The notes under the pieces: generated by a model
Database searches by the model: none
Told to the model about the DNA's origin: nothing
What the model saw: the letters and a program-made list of their open reading frames with translations, nothing else
Shown here: positions 8,932 through 17,432 of the stretch, in pieces
Numbering within the stretch: the stretch's first letter is position 1
Layout: the number at the start of each line of letters is the position of its first letter
Program-made: the position numbers and the translations under genes
Assembly (NCBI RefSeq): GCF_004114975.1
Contig: NZ_CP030051.1
Span: forward strand, 4,588,001-4,652,000
DNA length: 64,000 bases
Direction: 5' to 3'
Source of the DNA: Bradyrhizobium guangdongense
GTDB lineage: Bacteria > Pseudomonadota > Alphaproteobacteria > Rhizobiales > Xanthobacteraceae

Positions 8932-9611
8932 GCGAGCTTGTAGACGCAGACACGCCTTCGCGCCCTCGCGGCGCATTTCGCCCGAGCTTTGCTTGATCTT
9001 TCCGCCCTCTGATCCAAGAGGGCGCAGGGAAGACCGGGTGCTGACCTCGCACCCGCGGTCTGCTGCGCGAAGATGTAGCGCAAAAAGACCGCACAGCAGC
9101 ATACAGGTGGTGCCAATCACTCGGCCTTCCCTGCGCGATGGTTTGACGGCTTATGCCGCGCTCTCCCGGGAGCCGATTTCCCTCTGGCCTCCCTCGCCTC
9201 GCGAATTGGCGATGCAGTTAACCCGGTTGGGCGCTCCACACCTCCGCGACAGCTTGACCGTAGCTACGACGGCCAGGACCACACGGTTTTGCCGTACGCG
9301 CATTCGCCGGCCACAGGGTCTTGCAGCAGTGTGCACACGCGCTGCAGGAATGTTGGCGCAACGAACTGAACAGCCTCGTTCGTCCCCACGCAGGTTTCGG
9401 GCTCACAGGGACTACCCGCCCTGCCCGCACCCCATCGTGCCGACGCTGCCGCGTCCACCGCATCCCCGGCTCGCGAACGTGACGATGGACGATCGCCCCT
9501 CAAGACCAAGCCGGGATGGGCGACACATACGTCATTTCCGAATTTCGGTAAAGCGGAATATATTTGCGCAAGCGGATTGACAGCCTCCGCGGTGTTTTGC
9601 CCGTCGGGCAC
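8932..9611. repeat. long intergenic repeat, ~680 bp
   Basis: Directly adjoining the palindromic element. It contains short internal inverted repeats (for example CGCCCTC...GAGGGCG around 8962-9026) and ends at a perfect palindrome TGCCCG-T-CGGGCA (9598-9610) next to the stop of the TonB-like gene. Phrases in it such as CAGGGAAGACCGGG, TTCCCTGCGCGATGG and TTTTGCCCGTCGGGCA are ones I remember as recurrent in Bradyrhizobium intergenic DNA. No coding potential is convincing. The family name and function are unknown to me. Confidence 0.5.
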
Positions 9612-9621
9612 TCTGCGGCGA

Positions 9622-10578
9622 CTACGACCCGAAATCCTGCGGCGTGAACGTCAGGTCCATCACCTTCCATTCCGCGTATTTGTCGACGGGCAGCATCTTG
9701 TAGGGCTGGCAGGCCTGCATCGCGCTCATCGCGGATTTCACGATAGCCACGCCCTTCGCGGACGGAGGGGCCTCGATCAGGATCGGCGGCCGCGCCAACG
9801 TGCCGTCGGTGGCGAGCAGCGCACGCAGTTTGATGCGCACGGCGTCGGTCGACGCCACGCCCGCCGGCAGTTTCGAGCAGTTCCTCAGGTGACGGCGAAG
9901 CTCGGCGATGACCTCAGGCGGCAGCTTGGCCGCGATGGAATCCTTGGCATCGCCGCCGTCATCCTTGGGCGCGTCTTTCGGCGCGGGCGGCAATTCGGGC
10001 GGCAGGCCGAGCATGACGCCGTACTTGACGGTAACGTCGGGCTCCGGTGCCTGATAGGCCGGGGGTGAAGCCTGCGGCTGCGGCATCGCCGTAGGTGGCT
10101 GCTGCGCCGCCTGAGGCTGAGGTGGCAGCTGCTGCGGCGGCACCTGCGATGGAAACGGCTGCGGCTGCGGCTGCGCTTGGGGTTGCTGAGATTGCGGCTG
10201 TGCGTTGGCCTCTTGCTGCTTTGCCGCCTGTGGCTGTTTCTGTTGCGGTTCGTGCGAGGCCTGCTTCTGCTGCGGCGGCGCCTTCTCACCGGCCGGCGCA
10301 GGCTTCGGCGCCGCATCCGGCTTGTCGGTGAGATCCAGCTTGGGCAGCCTCAGGTCGGGAAGCTGCTCCGGCGGCTTCTCTTTCTCCTCGGCCTTCTCTT
10401 CTGCCTTGGCCTCCTCCTGCTTCACCTGCTCCGGCGTGACGATATCGACGGTCACGGTCTCGGGCGGCAGGGAATGAAACGGATGGACCTCGCTGATCAC
10501 GATGATCAGCGCCACCAGCGTCAGATGTGCAATCGCCGACGCCGCAATGTCCGTCCGTATGATCTTCCGCAGTTCCAT
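9622..10578 (-). CDS. TonB/TolA-like cell-envelope protein
   Basis: A 318-residue protein with an N-terminal membrane anchor (about 12-29, IAASAIAHLTLVALIIV), a Lys/Glu-rich stretch (52-70) and a long Pro/Gln-rich linker (about 70-185), then a small folded domain from about 208 with two Cys (NCSKL and QACQPY) that could form a disulfide. The layout (one inner-membrane helix, extended periplasmic linker, C-terminal domain) is that of TonB and TolA. The C-terminus resembles the TolA-type domain seen in rhizobia. No exbB/exbD or tolB lies nearby, so assignment between TonB and TolA is open. Confidence 0.7.
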   Translation of the reverse strand: MELRKIIRTDIAASAIAHLTLVALIIVISEVHPFHSLPPETVTVDIVTPEQVKQEEAKAEEKAEEKEKPPEQLPDLRLPKLDLTDKPDAAPKPAPAGEKAPPQQKQASHEPQQKQPQAAKQQEANAQPQSQQPQAQPQPQPFPSQVPPQQLPPQPQAAQQPPTAMPQPQASPPAYQAPEPDVTVKYGVMLGLPPELPPAPKDAPKDDGGDAKDSIAAKLPPEVIAELRRHLRNCSKLPAGVASTDAVRIKLRALLATDGTLARPPILIEAPPSAKGVAIVKSAMSAMQACQPYKMLPVDKYAEWKVMDLTFTPQDFGS

Positions 10579-10627
10579 CGCCCGATCTTGGGTTGCCGGC
10601 CTGCTCCTAGCATACCGCAGGCTCCCC

Positions 10628-11446
10628 TCAATCCCATTTCGGCGCGAAACCGAAGTCGGTCAGGCGGCCCTTGGGGCTGGCCAGCGCGGAGATCGCCCCC
10701 ATCTCGTCATCCGAGAGCTCGAAATCGAAGATCTCGATGTTTTCCGACAGGCGCTCGACCCGTGAGGTCCTGGGAATCGCCGACACATTCTGCTGCACCA
10801 GCCAGCGCAGGCAGATTTGCGCCGGCGTCTTATGATGGGCGTGACCGATTTCCAGGAGCGTCTGGTCGGACTTGATGCGGCCCTTGGCGATCGGGCTGTA
10901 GGCAACCAGCGCCATCCCGTGCTGGTCGCAGGCCGCCCTCACCTTCGCCTGATCCAGGTAGGGGTGATATTCGACCTGGTTGCAGACCAGCGGCTCGCTC
11001 GACAGGGCGGCGGCCTGCTCGATCAGCGCCACCGTGAAATTGGAGACGCCGATGTGCCGCGTCAGGCCCATGCGCTTGGCATGCGCCAGCGCACCCAGCG
11101 TCTCCTCCAGCGGCACGTGCGGATTGGGCCAGTGCAGCAGCACGAGGTCGACGGCGGGAAGCCGCAAGCGCGCCAGACTTTCCTTGACCGACCGCTCGAG
11201 ATCGTGGGGCGCGAAATGGTTAGTCCAGACTTTCGTGGTGAGGAAGACGTCATCGCGGCGGACGCCGGAGGCGCGCAGGCCATCGCCGACATCGCGCTCA
11301 TTGTCATAGACCTGGGCGGTATCGATGTGACGATAGCCGAGCCGCAGCGCCTGCTCGACCACGCGCGCGCAGCTCCGGCCGCTCAGCTCCCAGGTCCCCA
11401 GCCCGATCGCCGGGATTTTTGCGCCATTGGCCTCGACGAACAGCAT
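10628..11446 (-). CDS. aldo/keto reductase
   Basis: A 272-residue AKR-superfamily NADPH-dependent carbonyl reductase. The catalytic tetrad is intact: Asp42 and Tyr47 (DTAQVYDNE), Lys72 (TTKVW), His105 (LLHWPNP). GVSNF and the cofactor-binding IPRTSRVERL near residue 225 are also present. Its length and the GLGTWELSG start resemble the 2,5-diketo-D-gluconate reductase subgroup. Substrate cannot be fixed from the sequence. It lies 49 bp upstream of the TonB-like gene on the same strand. Confidence 0.9.
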   Translation of the reverse strand: MLFVEANGAKIPAIGLGTWELSGRSCARVVEQALRLGYRHIDTAQVYDNERDVGDGLRASGVRRDDVFLTTKVWTNHFAPHDLERSVKESLARLRLPAVDLVLLHWPNPHVPLEETLGALAHAKRMGLTRHIGVSNFTVALIEQAAALSSEPLVCNQVEYHPYLDQAKVRAACDQHGMALVAYSPIAKGRIKSDQTLLEIGHAHHKTPAQICLRWLVQQNVSAIPRTSRVERLSENIEIFDFELSDDEMGAISALASPKGRLTDFGFAPKWD

Positions 11447-11588
11447 GAGGAATCCTCTCTGTTGCGGCAGTCCCCAGACTCGTCAGTGGCGTCATTATGG
11501 ACCCGGTCCGCCAGAGTGCAACGGACGACATCGGCCCCGGGTGAGGATCTTGGGCCGCAACGTCAACGGGAGGTATCAGGCCTTGACG

Positions 11589-11894
11589 TCAGGCCTTGGC
11601 CAGCGCCTGAAACACCGTGTCGGGTGCATGCGCGATCACAGCCAGCAGGGCCCGGGCGGGTCCGCGCGGGGCGCGCTTGCCCTGCTCCCAGTTGCGGATG
11701 GTCTCGACGGGCACGCCGAGCTTGGCGGCAAACTCCATCTGGGTGAGGCAGGCACGCCGGCGCAAATCGCGCACCGCGAGCGAACCAGCCTCTGCCGGTG
11801 GACTCTCAACCGCAGGCGGGACCGGCTGGACGGGAAACTCTTGCCCGTCCCGCAATTCAACGACCCGTCCGTCCGCCTTCAGCCGCAACCGCAT
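11589..11894 (-). CDS. XRE-family helix-turn-helix regulator
   Basis: A 101-residue protein. The C-terminal half (about 45-101) is a lambda-Cro/XRE helix-turn-helix (LRRRACLTQMEFAAKLGVPVETIRNWEQGK). The N-terminal half is unrelated, ending in a Pro-rich stretch. The domain resembles the HigA/MqsA antitoxin-like DNA-binding module, but no toxin-like partner is adjacent. The ATG at 11894 is chosen because GGGGGA lies exactly 6 nt upstream; an ATG two codons earlier abuts that signal. Confidence 0.75.
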   Translation of the reverse strand: MRLRLKADGRVVELRDGQEFPVQPVPPAVESPPAEAGSLAVRDLRRRACLTQMEFAAKLGVPVETIRNWEQGKRAPRGPARALLAVIAHAPDTVFQALAKA

Positions 11895-11969
11895 GCTCAT
11901 TCCCCCAAGCACGGGCGATGATGCGGCAGGTCGCTTAAGGTCGGATTAAAGTAGCCCGGGACACGCCAC

Positions 11970-13391
11970 CTACTTCAACCCGAACCACAGCGTCGCGATG
12001 CCGAGGAAAGAAAAGAAGCCGACGACGTCGGTCACTGTCGTCACGAATGTACCGGAAGCCACGGCCGGGTCGGCCCTGACGCGCTCGAGCGCCATCGGGA
12101 TCAGGATGCCGCCGAGCGCGCCAGCGATGAGGTTGCAGATCATCGCAAGGCCGATGACGAGGCCGAGGCCCGGGATCTTGAACCAGGCCACCGCCGCGAT
12201 GCCCGTGATCACGGCAAAGGCGACGCCGTTGATGAGGCCGACCAACGTTTCGCGGATGATCACGCGCCAAGCATTGGAGGAGCCGAGCTCGCGGGTGGCA
12301 AGTGCGCGCACCGCGACAGTCATGGTCTGCGTCGCGGCATTGCCGCCCTGGCTCGCCACGATCGGCGCCAGCACGGCAAGCGCCACCATCTGTTCGAGCT
12401 GGCCTTCGAACAGGCCGAGCACGGAGGACGCGAGGAAGGCGGTGGCGAGATTGATCAGCAGCCAGTTGAAGCGGCCGCGTGCAATGGTCAGAAACGTGTC
12501 CGACAGCTCTTCGTCGCTGGTGACACCGCCGAGCGCCTTGAGGTCCTCGTCCGCCTCTTCCTCGATGACGTCGACCACGTCGTCGACGGTGATGACGCCG
12601 ACGAGGCGGTCCTGGGTGTCGAGCACGGGGGCCGCGACGAGATTGTACTTGCCGAACATGCGCGCAACCTCCTCCTGGTCTTCCAGGACGGAGACGCGGC
12701 GGCGATCCTCATCGGTCAGCTCGGTGAGCGGCACCGGGCGGCGCGCGCGCAGGATCACGTCGAGCGGAATCGCGCCCTGCCAGTGCTGGTCCTTGTCGAC
12801 GACATAGATCTCGTAGAAGCGGTCCGGCAGGTCGGGCGTATCGCGCATGTAGTCGATCGCCTGACCGACCGTGAAATCCTGCGGCACGGCGATGAACTCG
12901 GTCTGCATGCGCCGGCCGGCTGAGTTTTCCGGATACAGCAGGCTTCGCTCGAGCGCGACGCGCTCCTTGAGCGGCAGCTTCTCGAGGATCTCCTCCTGCT
13001 CGTCCTCGTCGAGGGTCTCCAGCAGCTCGACCGCGTCGTCGGATTCGAGCTCGCGGACACCCTCGGCGACCGTCTCGGGCGGCAGCTCGTCGAGGATCTC
13101 CTCGCGCACGCTCTCGTCGACCTCGTTCAGCGCGGAGAAGTCGAAGTCGGTGCCGGTCAGCTCGACCAGCCGGACGCGGTTATCGGGCGCCAGCGCCGCA
13201 ATGAGATCACCGAGGTCGGCCTCGTGCAGCTCGGCGACGCAGGCGCGCAGCGCGGCGCTGTCCGCAGCCTCGATCGCATGGGCGACTTCCTCGACGAATT
13301 CGTGCCTGATTTGGCCGTCTTCATTGCGCATCGGCACGTGGTCGAGTACCGAGGCCTCAGCGGCGTGAGCACCGTCCATATGTTCATCCAT
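11970..13391 (-). CDS. mgtE: magnesium transporter MgtE
   Basis: From the ATG at 13391 the protein is 473 residues, the standard MgtE length. Domains in order: an N-terminal superhelical domain of acidic repeats (about 25-155, with DDAVELLETLDEDEQEEILEKL), a CBS pair (about 160-290, with VVDKDQHWQGAIPLDVIL and DRLVGVITVDDVVDVIEEE), the plug helix, and five transmembrane helices (about 310-473). PIVASQGGNAATQ is the conserved pore motif. MgtE is an inner-membrane Mg2+ channel gated by Mg2+ binding to the cytosolic domains. An ATG-less upstream extension to 13481 is not family-like. Upstream overlaps the divergent deacetylase promoter region. Confidence 0.95.
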   Translation of the reverse strand: MDEHMDGAHAAEASVLDHVPMRNEDGQIRHEFVEEVAHAIEAADSAALRACVAELHEADLGDLIAALAPDNRVRLVELTGTDFDFSALNEVDESVREEILDELPPETVAEGVRELESDDAVELLETLDEDEQEEILEKLPLKERVALERSLLYPENSAGRRMQTEFIAVPQDFTVGQAIDYMRDTPDLPDRFYEIYVVDKDQHWQGAIPLDVILRARRPVPLTELTDEDRRRVSVLEDQEEVARMFGKYNLVAAPVLDTQDRLVGVITVDDVVDVIEEEADEDLKALGGVTSDEELSDTFLTIARGRFNWLLINLATAFLASSVLGLFEGQLEQMVALAVLAPIVASQGGNAATQTMTVAVRALATRELGSSNAWRVIIRETLVGLINGVAFAVITGIAAVAWFKIPGLGLVIGLAMICNLIAGALGGILIPMALERVRADPAVASGTFVTTVTDVVGFFSFLGIATLWFGLK

Positions 13392-13474
13392 GGTGCGCCT
13401 CGCCGTCTGACAGGTTGGAACGAGTGGTCTGGGCCGATGGTTCAGGCAATACCCACAAGGCAATCGCGAGCGCA

Positions 13475-14281
13475 ATGGCAAAGATGCATCGACCGAAATG
13501 GACTTCGATCACGATGGGCCTGGCTCTCGCCTGCCTCGGCACGATCGGCTCTGTCGCGGCCGCGGACTGCCCGCGCAAGGATGCGCTCGGCACCTCGCGC
13601 GTCCTGAGCGTCGATGCCAGGACCACGCCGCGCGTCGGATTGAAGAGCTTTCCGCAGACGCTGCCGCTCGCCGATCACGAGGTCGTGCTGACCTTCGACG
13701 ACGGTCCGTATCCGCCGACGACGTCGAAGGTGCTGGCGGCATTGGCGCAGGAATGCGTTCGCGCGACCTTCTTCATGATCGGCCAGCACGCCGCCGAACA
13801 CCCTGATATGGTCAAGCGCATTGCGCGCGAGGGCCACACCATCGGTCACCACACCTTCTCACATCCGTTCATGGCGAGGATCCCGGCCGGCAAGGCGAGC
13901 AGCGAAATCGACCGCGGCATCGCCGCCGACGAGATGGCGCTGCACGGGGTCTCGACCACGACACCGTCGACCCCGTTCTTCCGCTTCCCCTATTTCGAAG
14001 CGACGCCGGCCGAGCTCGACCTGCTCCAGTCGCGCGGCATCGTCGTGTTCGGCGCCGATCTGTGGGCCAGCGACTGGAACGAGATGACGCCGGAGCAGGA
14101 GTTGAAGCTGATCACCGAGCGCGTGGCTGCCGCCAGCAAGGGCATCATCCTGTTCCACGATCCCAAGGCGCGCACGGCCGCCATGATGCCGGCCTTCCTG
14201 CGATACCTCAAAGAGAACGGCTTTCACGTGGTTCACGTGGTCCCGGCAGGCACGGCGCGGAACAATGCCGACGCGCATTGA
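13475..14281 (+). CDS. polysaccharide deacetylase (first of tandem pair)
   Basis: About 268 residues from the ATG at 13475 (a second ATG at 13484 is equally possible). A signal peptide (to about residue 30, ending SVAAA-DC) precedes a NodB-homology domain. Motif 1 is TFDDGPYPPT (the catalytic base Asp and metal Asp), motif 2 HTFSHP (metal His pair), motif 3 RFPYF, motif 5 region ILFHDPK. CE4 enzymes remove N- or O-acetyl groups from chitin-type, peptidoglycan or exopolysaccharide substrates. Export suggests cell-wall or capsule modification. The next gene is a paralogue on the same strand. Confidence 0.88.
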   Translation: MAKMHRPKWTSITMGLALACLGTIGSVAAADCPRKDALGTSRVLSVDARTTPRVGLKSFPQTLPLADHEVVLTFDDGPYPPTTSKVLAALAQECVRATFFMIGQHAAEHPDMVKRIAREGHTIGHHTFSHPFMARIPAGKASSEIDRGIAADEMALHGVSTTTPSTPFFRFPYFEATPAELDLLQSRGIVVFGADLWASDWNEMTPEQELKLITERVAAASKGIILFHDPKARTAAMMPAFLRYLKENGFHVVHVVPAGTARNNADAH

Positions 14282-14461
14282 TGCCGGAATGTCACGCCTG
14301 ACCAAAATGGGGTGATCTGAGGCCTATTAACACTCTGTTCATGCTACGCCATGCAAGGATTGAGGGGAGGCTGAGGCTGGAACGGTCGTTGCGCCTGAAC
14401 CGTTTCCCGATGTCACCGACCTAATTGTGGCGACAGTCGCAGATGAGGACTTACAGGGTTC

Positions 14462-15712
14462 ATGACCGGCAGTAGTGCTGTGATCCGGACGCGATCGTGG
14501 ACCGTCCTGCTTCTGGGGATGTTGACCGCGGCGTCGCCGGCCGCCTTCGCAGCCGACTGCCCCGGTCATCCTGATGCGCTCGGCACGTCCCGCACCCTCG
14601 TCGTCGACCCGCGCGAGCATCCGCGCATCGGCACCATGCAGTATCGCGAGACGCTGCCGCTGAAAGACCACGAGGTGGTCCTCACCTTCGACGACGGTCC
14701 GCTGCCGAAATACTCCAATCAGGTGCTTGAGATCCTCGCGAGCGAGTGCATCAAGGCGACCTTCTTCACCATCGGCAGCCAGGCCAAGGCGAATCCGGAA
14801 GGCGTCCGCAAGCTGGTGGCGGCGGGCCACACCGTCGGCACGCACAGCATGACCCATCCGCTGACGATGAACAGGATGCCGATCGACAAGGCTGAGGCCG
14901 AGATCAACGGCGGCATCGAGTGGACCTCGGCGGCAATGACGGACCCATCCAAGCTGGCGCCGGTCTTCCGCATTCCCGGCCTTATGCGCGCTGACGGCGT
15001 CGAGGACTATTTGATCTCGCGCGGCATCCAGGTCTGGAGCGCCGACTTCCCGGCGGACGACTGGCGGCACGTCTCGCCCGATCGCGTCTACCAGCTCGCG
15101 ATCCAGCGGCTGGAGGCCAAGGGCAAGGGCATTCTGCTGCTGCACGACATCCAGGCCCGCACCGTGGCTGCGCTGCCGAAGATCATCCGCGAGCTGAAGG
15201 CGCGCGGCTATCACATCGTGCATGTGGTGCCCGCGACGCCCGACCGGCCGGCGACGCCGACCACGCCGGTCGAGTGGCTGCTGCATCCGCCGACGGAGAC
15301 GACGCCGATCGCACGCTGGCCGGTCGTGCCGCATTTCGTCTTCACGCAGACCGCGACCTTGCCGGCGCCCGACCTCGCCGATCTCAACGCCCAGACCGCT
15401 CGCCAGCCACAATTGCTGCCGCACAAAACTATGGCACAGGCCGATATCGCGGCCACCCTGCCCGCGCCCGGTCGCGATCTCTTCGCAATCCCGGAGGGCT
15501 CGGTCGAAGTGCTGCTGTCGACCACCTTGTCGCGCCGGGCGGCGACGCGGCTCGCGATGGCGGCCGAGGCGCCGCATGCCGGCAAGGGAAAGGCTAGCAG
15601 GATGCAGGCGCGCCGGACGCCTGCCCACGCAGCGCCGGCGCACGCAGCTCAGGTCAAGAGCGCGGCGCCCCGCCCGACCCGCCTTGCCACCAGCGTGAAG
15701 AAACGCGCCTGA
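14462..15712 (+). CDS. polysaccharide deacetylase with C-terminal extension
   Basis: A 416-residue protein, clearly related to the preceding gene over its first 265 residues. The signal peptide ends near AAFAA-DC. The two mature starts are alike (DCP...DALGTSR). CE4 motifs: TFDDGPLPKYS, HSMTHP, FRIPG, and ILLLHD. Residues 265-416 form an Ala/Pro/Arg-rich extension absent from the first copy, with a basic end that could contact anionic cell-wall polymer. The pair probably arose by tandem duplication followed by divergence of the tail. Confidence 0.87.
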   Translation: MTGSSAVIRTRSWTVLLLGMLTAASPAAFAADCPGHPDALGTSRTLVVDPREHPRIGTMQYRETLPLKDHEVVLTFDDGPLPKYSNQVLEILASECIKATFFTIGSQAKANPEGVRKLVAAGHTVGTHSMTHPLTMNRMPIDKAEAEINGGIEWTSAAMTDPSKLAPVFRIPGLMRADGVEDYLISRGIQVWSADFPADDWRHVSPDRVYQLAIQRLEAKGKGILLLHDIQARTVAALPKIIRELKARGYHIVHVVPATPDRPATPTTPVEWLLHPPTETTPIARWPVVPHFVFTQTATLPAPDLADLNAQTARQPQLLPHKTMAQADIAATLPAPGRDLFAIPEGSVEVLLSTTLSRRAATRLAMAAEAPHAGKGKASRMQARRTPAHAAPAHAAQVKSAAPRPTRLATSVKKRA

Positions 15713-15722
15713 ACAGAAGCCG

Positions 15723-16097
15723 TTACTGCCGCATGATGGCGGCGACGCAGAGCAGCACGATCAGCGCGAGGAAGAACAGGTCCATATAGGACTTGAGCTC
15801 GCCGTCGCGGCGCAGCCGGGCGACGTCCATCACGATCTGCTTGCGCGCGATGGTCCCGCCCGAGCCGTCATTGATCGGCGCCTGAAGCCGCTTGGTCTCG
15901 GCTTCGAGCTTCTCGATCTTCTGGAAGAAGTAGAACGCCCGCAGCGTCGAGGCCGCGCGCATGCCGGCATAGATCAGCACCAGGATCGCGAGGACCGCCC
16001 GGTTCTGGTACTTCTCCATGAAGTTCAGGCTGAAATAGACCAGCGCCATGAATGCGAAATTGGTCAGGAAACGGTAGACGAAGCTTAGAAAGACCAT
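15723..16097 (-). CDS. small membrane protein (124 aa)
   Basis: Hydrophobic helices at about 8-28, 33-53 and 104-121 flank a cytoplasmic amphipathic segment (about 56-85, with FFQKIEKLEAETKRLQAP) predicted to form a coiled coil. No named family is recognised. It is convergent with the deacetylase (10 bp apart) and divergent from the small protein downstream. Function unknown. Confidence 0.6.
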   Translation of the reverse strand: MVFLSFVYRFLTNFAFMALVYFSLNFMEKYQNRAVLAILVLIYAGMRAASTLRAFYFFQKIEKLEAETKRLQAPINDGSGGTIARKQIVMDVARLRRDGELKSYMDLFFLALIVLLCVAAIMRQ

Positions 16098-16336
16098 GCT
16101 GGCTCCAGCCGGATGAGGTCGCGCGAGGCCCGTCTACGCCAACTTTGTTTCAGCAAAGATACGATCGCCCGCTCGCCGCCGCCTTTTAGCCACGCGCCGC
16201 CATAATGCAAGCGAGAGCGCGAAGCGCCCTAGTCCAGCCGCCACTCCGCCCATTGCTGCTCGATGGAGATTCGATGGAAGCTACGGTAGACTGCTGCCAC
16301 CGCTACCGGCGAAGTCTTGCGGATTGGGGTCTGCCG

Positions 16337-16594
16337 ATGCCGAAGAAGGGAATCACGGGGCACGACGACTGGGTTCTGACCGAGGCGCTCGCGACGGCCC
16401 TGGTCGCGCTCGAGCAGCTCGAGGCCAAGCACCAGCCGACCGCACATATGGACGACATCCGCAAGATGCTGTCGAACGGCAAGGAGCCGGCGGCGGTGAG
16501 CCTGCATCTGGCCCAGGCCAAATGCCGCCTGTTTCCCGAGCTCGATCCGCTCGAGATCTATCGGGAATATGGGATCGGCGAGGAATACGGCTGA
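16337..16594 (+). CDS. conserved small protein (85 aa)
   Basis: Starting at the ATG at 16337 (GGGG 7 nt upstream) the protein is 85 residues, helical and free of membrane segments, with blocks GHDDWVLTEALATALVALEQL and LELDPLEIYREYGIGEEYG-like C-terminus. An upstream in-frame ATG at 16274 (GGAG 5 nt upstream) would add 21 basic and Cys-containing residues and cannot be excluded. I do not recognise a named domain. Function unknown. Confidence 0.55.
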   Translation: MPKKGITGHDDWVLTEALATALVALEQLEAKHQPTAHMDDIRKMLSNGKEPAAVSLHLAQAKCRLFPELDPLEIYREYGIGEEYG

Positions 16595-16752
16595 GAGGCG
16601 CGCTCGGGCGGAATGGTCAAAAAGGTTCGGCTGCATTTCCACCCGATCGGTGCTTTTTCCCGGCTTGCGGGACTTCGCTGCCCGGCGTAGCTTTCAACGA
16701 CACGCAGCTCGTTCGAGAAAAATCTATCGAATTGACCTGGCGGGAGAGAGCG

Positions 16753-17382
16753 ATGGCAGATGTTCCATGGCAGCTTTCCGGTGACTATTTCGAAAACTGC
16801 AGTTGCGACATCGTGTGTCCCTGCCTCGTGTCGGCGGCTTCCCCGCTGACATCGCGACCGACCGAGGGCTTCTGCAACGTCCCCTTGATCTTCCACGTCG
16901 AAAGCGGTCGCTATGGCGAGATCGCGCTGGATGGACTCAATGTCCTGGTCATCCTCCACGCACCCGGAGTGATGGCCGACGGAGATTGGTCGGTGGCCGC
17001 CTATATCGATCAGCGCGCCGACGATCGGCAGACCGAGGCGCTCGCAGCGATCTTTACCGGCGCCGCCGGTGGTCCGATGGCCGCGTTCGCACCGCTGATC
17101 AGCAAGAATCTGGGCGTACGCAAGGTCCCGATCACGTTCCGTATCGACGGCAAGACCCGATCCGCGGAGATCCCGGGTATTTTGCATATGTCCGTTGATC
17201 CGTTGCCGACGATGCATCCGAGCGGCGAAATGTGGGCCAACATCGGTCATCCCGTGAGCCCCGACAAGATGGTGATGGCGGTCGGCGCCGCCGGCAACAC
17301 GTTCAGCGATCACGGCATGCATTGGGATAATTCCGGCAGGAACGGCCTCTATGCGCCGATCCGCTGGTCGAACCAGACTTGA
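16753..17382 (+). CDS. DUF1326 domain protein
   Basis: A 209-residue cytoplasmic protein from the ATG at 16753, with GGGAG 7 nt upstream. Residues 12-25 carry the family's Cys cluster (ENCSCDIVCPCLV), a plausible metal site, and a later FCNVPL adds one more Cys. The rest is the beta-rich DUF1326 fold, with conserved HxPGVMADGDW and the HGMHWDNSGRN region near the end. DUF1326 genes are often next to a DUF2182 membrane protein, as here (end and start touch), so the two probably act together. Metal handling is suggested by the Cys motifs but is unproven. Confidence 0.85.
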   Translation: MADVPWQLSGDYFENCSCDIVCPCLVSAASPLTSRPTEGFCNVPLIFHVESGRYGEIALDGLNVLVILHAPGVMADGDWSVAAYIDQRADDRQTEALAAIFTGAAGGPMAAFAPLISKNLGVRKVPITFRIDGKTRSAEIPGILHMSVDPLPTMHPSGEMWANIGHPVSPDKMVMAVGAAGNTFSDHGMHWDNSGRNGLYAPIRWSNQT

Positions 17383-17432
17383 TGCAGCTTCCGACACCGG
17401 CCCTGCGAGGAGGCCGGCAACGTCCATCGCAA

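Larger units (their letters stand above)
8775..9621. other. 847-bp stretch without a credible gene
   Basis: This gap holds the composite repeat described separately (8829-9611). Open frames exist in several readings, some up to 195 codons, but they are rich in Arg, Pro, Thr and Ser, lack ribosome-binding sites and cross the palindromic parts. I consider them chance frames in GC-rich repeat DNA. Confidence 0.6.

Noticed and set aside
8993..9580. 195-codon frame within the long intergenic repeat
   Set aside because: Arg/Pro/Ser-rich, no ribosome-binding site, lies in repeat DNA.
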